Below are positions 20,349 through 25,560 of a stretch of 25,560 nt of DNA, one piece after another. Every line of letters starts with the position of its first letter. Position 1 is the stretch's first letter. This DNA comes from Liolophura sinensis. Lineage: Eukaryota > Mollusca > Polyplacophora > Chitonida > Chitonidae. The translations under genes and the position numbers were made by a program. The notes under the pieces are model-generated. The model was not told the DNA's origin and did no database searches. It worked only from the letters and a program-made list of their open reading frames with translations. Where the stretch lies: NCBI RefSeq assembly GCF_032854445.1, contig NW_027018448.1, positions 1 through 25,560 on the forward strand, in the 5' to 3' direction.

Positions 20349-20896
20349 TTGGCTGTAGCCACAATTGAATCATCATTTATGTCAAAATCACGTGCCCAGC
20401 AACGGCTCTTACTCCATGGAAACCAAGGAAATTTGCAATTTTTCAACACCTGGAGATGCCTGACCCAATTGCGCATCTTTTGGCACCTTATTGATGTGGG
20501 TCAGTGTTCAATTGTACTTTTTACAGCAGACTGTATCAAGTACCTTGTGGTTTTTATATAAAAATGGTGTGGTTTTTCTACATGTAGATAAAGAGATTAA
20601 GTTTATCTTCGACTTAGAAGTAAGACATTTGCTGGGTGAGTTAAATGGGCTTGGCCCAAAGATTTGACATCTTCTGGGCTACCGAAGGGCACATAACTTA
20701 TAATCAAAAGTTGAATATAGTAATGACCAGTCGCGATGGTACATAGTACATGTAGCCGGTTTCAATTAGCAAAAGGACCAGGCAAAAATCCAAAAGTGGA
20801 AAAAATGTTCCAATGCTGCTGGTAAGAGGCTAATCCGACGTATTTTGTGACGAGAAATCGAATGGTGCTAACCGCGTTGCTCTCCGACCAATACTT
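20349..20896 (+). repeat. Satellite unit M37 (548 bp)
   Basis: Code GCG-GA-AGT-H1. First of three consecutive copies that pair G at s6 with H1. Private G at 20759 (AGCCGGTTTC) and T at 20869 (GGTGCTAACC). Confidence 0.97.
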
Positions 20897-21443
20897 TTGG
20901 CTGTAGCCACAATTGAATCATCATTTATGTCAAAATCACGTGCCCAGCAACGGCTCTTACTCCATGGAAACCAAGGAAATTTGCAATTTTTCAACAGCTG
21001 GAGATGCCTGACCCAATTGCGCATCTTTTGGCACCTTATTGATGTGGGTCAGTGTTCAATTGTACTTTTTACAGCAGACTGTATCAAGTACCTTGTGTTT
21101 TTATATAAAAATGGTGTGGTTTTTCTACATGTAGATAAAGACATTGAGTTTATCTTCGACTTAGAAGTAAGACATTTGCTGGGTGAGTTAAATGGGCTTG
21201 GCCCAAAGATTTGACGTCTTCTGGGCTACCGAAGGGCACATAACTTATAATCAAAAGTTGAATATAGTAATGGACCAGTCGCGATGGTACATAGTACATG
21301 TAGCCGATTTCAATTAGCAAAAGGACCAGGCAAAAATCCAAAAGTGGAAAAAATGTCCAATGCTGCTGGTAAGAGGCTAATCCGACGTATTTTGTGACGA
21401 GAAATCGAATGGTGCAAACCGCGTTGCTCTCCGACCAATACTT
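20897..21443 (+). repeat. Satellite unit M38 (547 bp)
   Basis: Code GGT-CG-GGT-H1, shared only with the next unit, M39. Indels: one T lost before the TATA box, TAATGGACC (G gained), and AATGTCCAATG (T lost). Confidence 0.97.
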
Positions 21444-21994
21444 TTGGCTGTAGCCACAATTGAATCATCATTTATGTCAAAATCACGTGCCCAGCAACGG
21501 CTCTTACTCCATGGAAACCAAGGAAATTTGCAATTTTTCAACAGCTGGAGATGCCTGACCCAATTGCGCATCTTTTGGCACCTTATTGATGTGGGTCAGT
21601 GTTCAATTGTACTTTTTACAGCAGGACTGTATCAAGTACCTTGTGTTTTTTATATAAAAATGGTGTGGTTTTTCTACATGTAGATAAAGACATTGAGTTT
21701 ATCTTCGACTTAGAAGTAAGACATTTGCTGGGTGAGTTAAATGGGCTTGGCCCAAAGATTTGACGTCTTCTGGGCTACCGAAGGGCACATAACTTATAAT
21801 CAAAAGTTGAATATAGTAATGACCAGTCGCGATGGTACATAGTACATGTAGCCGATTTCAATTAGCAAAAGGACCAGGCAAAAATCCAAAAGTGGAAAAA
21901 AATGTTCCAATGCTGCTGGTAAGAGGCTAATCCGACGTATTTTTGTGACGAGAAATCGAATGGTGCAAACCGCGTTGCTCTCCGACCAATACTG
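21444..21994 (+). repeat. Satellite unit M39 (551 bp)
   Basis: Code GGT-CG-GGT-H1. Gains: GCAGGACTG, an extra A before TGTTCC, and an extra T in GTATTTTTGTG. The G at 21994 opens the second copy of the long duplicated block. Confidence 0.97.
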
Positions 21995-22542
21995 TTGGCT
22001 GTAGCCACAATTGAATCATCATTTATGTCAAAATCACGTGCCCAGCAACGGCTCTTACTCCATGGAAACCAAGGAAATTTGCAATTTTTCAACAGCTGGA
22101 GATGCCTGACCCAATTGCGCATCTTTTGGCACCTTATTGATGTGGGGTCAGTGTTCAATTGTACTTTTTACAGCAGACTGTATCAAGTACCTTGTGTTTT
22201 TATTTAAAAATGGTGTGGTTTTTCTACATGTAGATAAAGACATTGAGTTTATCTTCGACTTAGAAGTAAGACATTTGCTGGGTGAGTTAAATGGGCTTGG
22301 CCCAAAGATTTGACGTCTTCTGGGCTACCGAAGGGCACATAACTTATAATCAAAGTTGAATATAGTAATGACCAGTCGCGATTGTACATAGTACATGTAG
22401 CCGATTTCAATTAGCAAAAGGACCAGGCAAAAATCCAAAAGTAAAAAAAATGCTCCAATCGTGCTGGTAAGAGGCTTAATCCGACGTATTTTGTGACGAG
22501 AAATCGAATGGTGCAAACCGCGTTGCTCTCCGACCAATACTT
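21995..22542 (+). repeat. Satellite unit M40 (548 bp), TATA variant
   Basis: Code GGT-CG-GTT-H2, with the TATTTAAA form as in M25. Indels absent from M25: GTGGGGTCAG, ATCAAAGTTG, and GGCTTAATCC. Confidence 0.97.
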
Positions 22543-23088
22543 TTGGCTGTAGCCACAATTGAATCATCATTATGTCAAAATCACGTGCCCAGCAACGGCT
22601 CTTACTCCATGGAAACCAAGGAAATTTGCAATTTTTCAACAGCTGGAGATGCCTGACCCAATTGCGCATCTTTTGGCACCTTATTGATGTGGGTCAGTGT
22701 TCAATTGTACATTTTACAGCAGACTGTATCAAGTACCTTGTGTTTTTTATATAAAAATGGTGTGGTTTTTCTACATGTAGATAAAGACATTGAGTTTATC
22801 TTCGACTTAGAAGTAAGACATTTGCTGGGTGAGTTAAATGGGCTTGGCCCAAAGATTTGACGTCTTCTGGGCTACCGAAGGGCACATAACTTATAATCAA
22901 AAGTTGAATATAGTAATGACCAGTCGCGATTGTACATAGTACATGTAGCCGATTTCAATAAGCAAAAGGACCAGGCAAAAATCCAAAAGTAAAAAAATGC
23001 TCCAATCGTGCTGGTAAAAGGCTAATCCGACGTATTTTGTGACGAGAAATCGAATGGTGCAAACCGCGTTGCTCTCCGACCAATACTT
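22543..23088 (+). repeat. Satellite unit M41 (546 bp)
   Basis: Code GGT-CG-GT(A)-H2; s7 reads A at 22960, unique. It shares A at 22711 and A at 23018 with M26. Losses: one T in CATCATTATG and one A in the H2 A run. Confidence 0.97.
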
Positions 23089-23636
23089 TTGGCTGTAGCC
23101 ACAATTGAATCATCATTTATGTCAAAATCACGTGCCCAGCAACGGCTCTTACTCCATGGAAACCAAGGAAATTTCCAATTTTTCAACAGCTGGAGATGCC
23201 TGACCCAATTGCGCATCTTTTGGCACCTTATTGATGTGGGTCAGTGTTCAATTGAACTTTTTACAGCAGACTGTATCAAGTACCTTGTGTTTTTTATATA
23301 AAAATGGTGTGGTTTTTCTACATGTAGATAAAGACATTGAGTTTATCTTCGACTTAGAAGTAAGACATTTGCTGGGTGAGTTAAATGGGCTTGGCCCAAA
23401 GATTTGACATCTTCTGGGCTACCGAAGGGCACATAACTTATAATCAAAAGTTGAATATAGTAATGACCAGTCGCGATTGTACATAGTACATGTAGCCGAT
23501 TTCAATGAGCAAAAGGACCAGGCAAAAATCCAAAAGTGGAAAAAATGTTCCAATGCTGCTGGTAAGAGGCTAATCCGACGTATTTTGTGACGAGAAATCG
23601 AATGGTGCAAACCGCGTTGCTCTCCGACCAATACTT
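23089..23636 (+). repeat. Satellite unit M42 (548 bp)
   Basis: Code CGT-CG-ATG-H1, as M27. Private T to A at 23255 (ATTGAACTTT) disrupts the outer stem of the nested hairpin. Confidence 0.97.
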
Positions 23637-24183
23637 TTGGCTGTAGCCACAATTGAATCATCATTTATGTCAAAATCACGTGCCCAGCAACGGCTCTTAC
23701 TCCATGGAAACCAAGGAAATTTGCAATTTTTCAACACCTGGAGATGCCTGACCCAATTGCGCATCTTTTGGCACCTTATTGATGTGGGTCAGTGTTCAAT
23801 TGTACTTTTTACAGCAGACTGTATCAAGTACCTTGTGGTTTTTATATAAAAATGGTGTGGTTTTTCTACATGTAGATAAAGAGATTAAGTTTATCTTCGA
23901 CTTAGAAGTAAGACATTTGCTGGGTGAGTTAAATGGGCTTGGCCAAAGATTTGACATCTTCTGGGCTACCGAAGGGCACATAACTTATAATCAAAAGTTG
24001 AATATAGTAATGACCAGTCGCGATTGTACATAGTACATGTAGCCGATTTCAATTAGCAAAAGGACCAGGCAAAAATCCAAAAGTGGAAAAAATGTTCCAA
24101 TGCTGCTGGTAAGAGGCTAATCCGACCTATTTTGTGACGAGAAATCGAATGGTGCAAACCGCGTTGCTCTCCGACCAATACTT
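23637..24183 (+). repeat. Satellite unit M43 (547 bp)
   Basis: Code GCG-GA-ATT-H1, as M28, including C at 24127 (CCGACCTATT). One C lost in TTGGCCAAAG. Confidence 0.97.
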
Positions 24184-24731
24184 TTGGCTGTAGCCACAAT
24201 TGAATCATCATTTATGTCAAAATCACGTGCCCAGCAACGGCTCTTACTCCATGGAAACCAAGGAAATTTGCAATTTTTCAACAGCTGGAGATGCCTGACC
24301 CAATTGCGCATCTTTTGGCACCTTATTGACGTGGGTCAGTGTTCAATTGTACTTTTTACAGCAGACTGTATCAAGTACCTTGTGTTTTTTATATAAAAAT
24401 GGTGTGGTTTTTCTACATGTAGATAAAGACATTGAGTTTATCTTCGACTTAGAAGTAAGACATTTGCTGGGTGAGTTAAATGGGCTTGGCCCAAAGATTT
24501 GACATCTTCTGGGCTACCGAAGGGCACATAACTTATAATCAAAAGTTGAATATAGTAATGACCAGTCGCGATTGTACATAGTACATGTAGCCGATTTCAA
24601 TTAGCAAAAGGACCAGGCAAAAATCCAAAAGTGGAAAAAATGTTCCAATGCTGCTGGTAAGAGGCTAATCTGACGTATTTTGTGACGAGAAATCGAATGG
24701 TGCAAACCGCGTTGCTCTCCGACCAATACTT
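24184..24731 (+). repeat. Satellite unit M44 (548 bp)
   Basis: Code GGT-CG-ATT-H1, as M29, including C at 24330 (TTGACGTGGG) and TAATCTGAC near 24670. Confidence 0.97.
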
Positions 24732-25278
24732 TTGGCTGTAGCCACAATTGAATCATCATTTATGTCAAAATCACGTGCCCAGCAACGGCTCTTACTCCAT
24801 GGAAACCAAGGAAATTTGCAATTTTCAACAGCTGGAGATGCCTGACCCAATTGCGCATCTTTTGGCACCTTATTGATGTGGGTCAGTGTTCAATTGTACT
24901 TTTTACAGCAGACTGTATCAAGTACCTTGTGGTTTTTATATAAAAATGGTGTGGTTTTTCTACATGTAGATAAAGAGATTAAGTTTATCTTCGACTTAGA
25001 AGTAAGACATTTGCTGGGTGAGTTAAATGGGCTTGGCCCAAAGATTTGACATCTTCTGGGCTACCGAAGGGCACATAACTTATAATCAAAAGTTGAATAT
25101 AGTAATGACCAGTCGCGATGGTACATAGTACATGTAGCCGATTTCAATTAGCAAAAGGACCAGGCAAAAATCCAAAAGTAAAAAAAATGCTCCAATCGTG
25201 CTGGTAAGAGGCTAATCCGACGTATTTTGTGACGAGAAATCGAATGGTGCAAACCGCGTTGCTCTCCGACCAATACTT
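24732..25278 (+). repeat. Satellite unit M45 (547 bp)
   Basis: Code GGG-GA-AGT-H2, as M30 except for s1. One T lost in GCAATTTTCAAC, directly beside s1. Confidence 0.97.
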
Positions 25279-25560
25279 TTGGCTGTAGCCACAATTGAAT
25301 CATCATTTATGTCAAAATCACGTGCCCAGCAACGGCTCTTACTCCATGGAAACCAAGGAAATTTGAAATTTTTCAACAGCTGGAGATGCCTGACCCAATT
25401 GCGCATCTTTTGGCACCTTATTGATGTGGGTCAGTGTTCAATTGTACTTTTTACAGCAGACTGTATCAAGTACCTTGTGTTTTTTTATATAAAAATGGTG
25501 TGGTTTCTCTACATGTAGATAAAGACATTGAGTTTATCTTCGACTTAGAAGTAAGACATT
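25279..25560 (+). repeat. Satellite unit M46, truncated by the window edge (282 bp)
   Basis: Code AGT-CG, later sites not reached. A at 25366 and C at 25507 are shared with M31 and M23. One extra T before the TATA box. The array continues beyond the window. Confidence 0.96.

Larger units (their letters stand above)
1..25560. repeat. Satellite array, 548-bp unit, about 46.6 copies
   Basis: The same unit repeats head to tail from the first to the last base. Successive TTGGCTGTAG anchors lie at 44, 593, 1141, 1692, 2241 and so on to 25279, giving a mean spacing of about 548.6 bp and exactly 548 bp across 7185-17597. All copies have one orientation; strand is arbitrary. One counted unit has close to 40% GC. 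Copies differ by only a few substitutions each, mostly at recurrent sites. Codes used in the unit entries give s1 s2 s3 - s4 - s5 s6 s7 - s8. s1 is G (gc), C (cc) or A (ga) at offset 87-88; s2 G/C at 101; s3 T/G at 202; s4 CG or GA at 247 and 251; s5 A/G at 321; s6 T/G at 390; s7 T/G at 419; s8 is H1 or H2. Both array ends lie outside the window. Satellite identity is certain; family name and host are unknown. Confidence 0.98.
21994..25560 (+). repeat. Long duplicated block, copy B (M40 to window end)
   Basis: Partner of copy A. By eye the two differ by about three substitutions (22960, 23255, s1 of M45) and about nine one-base indels, nearly all of them indels in copy B. That ratio suggests a recent segmental duplication read with lower accuracy on the right side. 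Confidence 0.93.

Noticed and set aside
1-25560. CRISPR array
   Set aside because: The repeated unit is 548 bp with no unique spacers; nothing alternates between constant and variable segments in the way CRISPR arrays do.
1-25560. Library or sequencing artefact, such as repeated reading of one molecule
   Set aside because: Units carry linked substitutions in an ordered higher-order pattern, and all have one orientation. Re-reading one molecule would give random errors only, and a hairpin artefact would give alternating orientation.
1-25560. rDNA spacer repeats, tRNA-derived repeat or tandem 5S genes
   Set aside because: I see no rRNA sequence and no convincing pol III A or B box in the unit. 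Membership in a spacer cannot be formally excluded, because neither array end is visible.

Overview
The whole 25,560-base window is one head-to-tail tandem (satellite) array. The unit is 548 bp in its clean form. All units point the same way. There are 46 complete units (M0 to M45), a 43-base tail of a preceding unit at the left edge and a 282-base start of M46 at the right edge, about 46.6 copies. I see no unique sequence, no interrupting mobile element and no array boundary. I see no credible protein-coding gene, rRNA, tRNA or CRISPR array. The short open frames recur with the repeat period. Their between-copy differences are all amino-acid-changing, and they are broken by single-base indels, so I treat them as chance frames.

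This looks like eukaryotic satellite DNA: a long homogenised array of a roughly half-kilobase unit, about 40% GC, with CpG only mildly depleted (about 15 to 16 per unit by eye, against about 22 expected). The recurring ACATGTA words are reminiscent of marine invertebrate genomes, but the species and even the phylum cannot be fixed from this sequence.

Layout: units in 1-7184 (M0-M12) and 17597-25560 (M32-M46) vary from 546 to 561 bp, through dozens of scattered one-base insertions and deletions. Units M13-M31 (7185-17596) are each exactly 548 bp, 19 in a row. The flanks therefore look less well polished than the middle, rather than biologically decayed.

Below the monomer scale, copies differ at a small set of recurrent sites: s1, offsets 87-88; s2, 101; s3, 202; s4, 247+251; s5, 321; s6, 390; s7, 419; s8, a five-base haplotype H1/H2 at offsets 450, 451, 460, 467 and 468. 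Offsets count from the TTGGCTGTAG that I use as unit start. These sites, plus rare private changes, reveal higher-order structure. A block of at least 6.5 units (13760-17330) is present again 15 units downstream (21994-25560). A 4-unit block recurs at 8 units (4,384 bp), and a 2-unit block recurs at 3 units. Amplification therefore worked on multi-unit segments.

Each unit also carries several inverted repeats, a TATATAAA box and good matches to splice-site consensus. These are described on the representative unit M13. Whether the array is transcribed, centromeric or otherwise functional cannot be told from this window.
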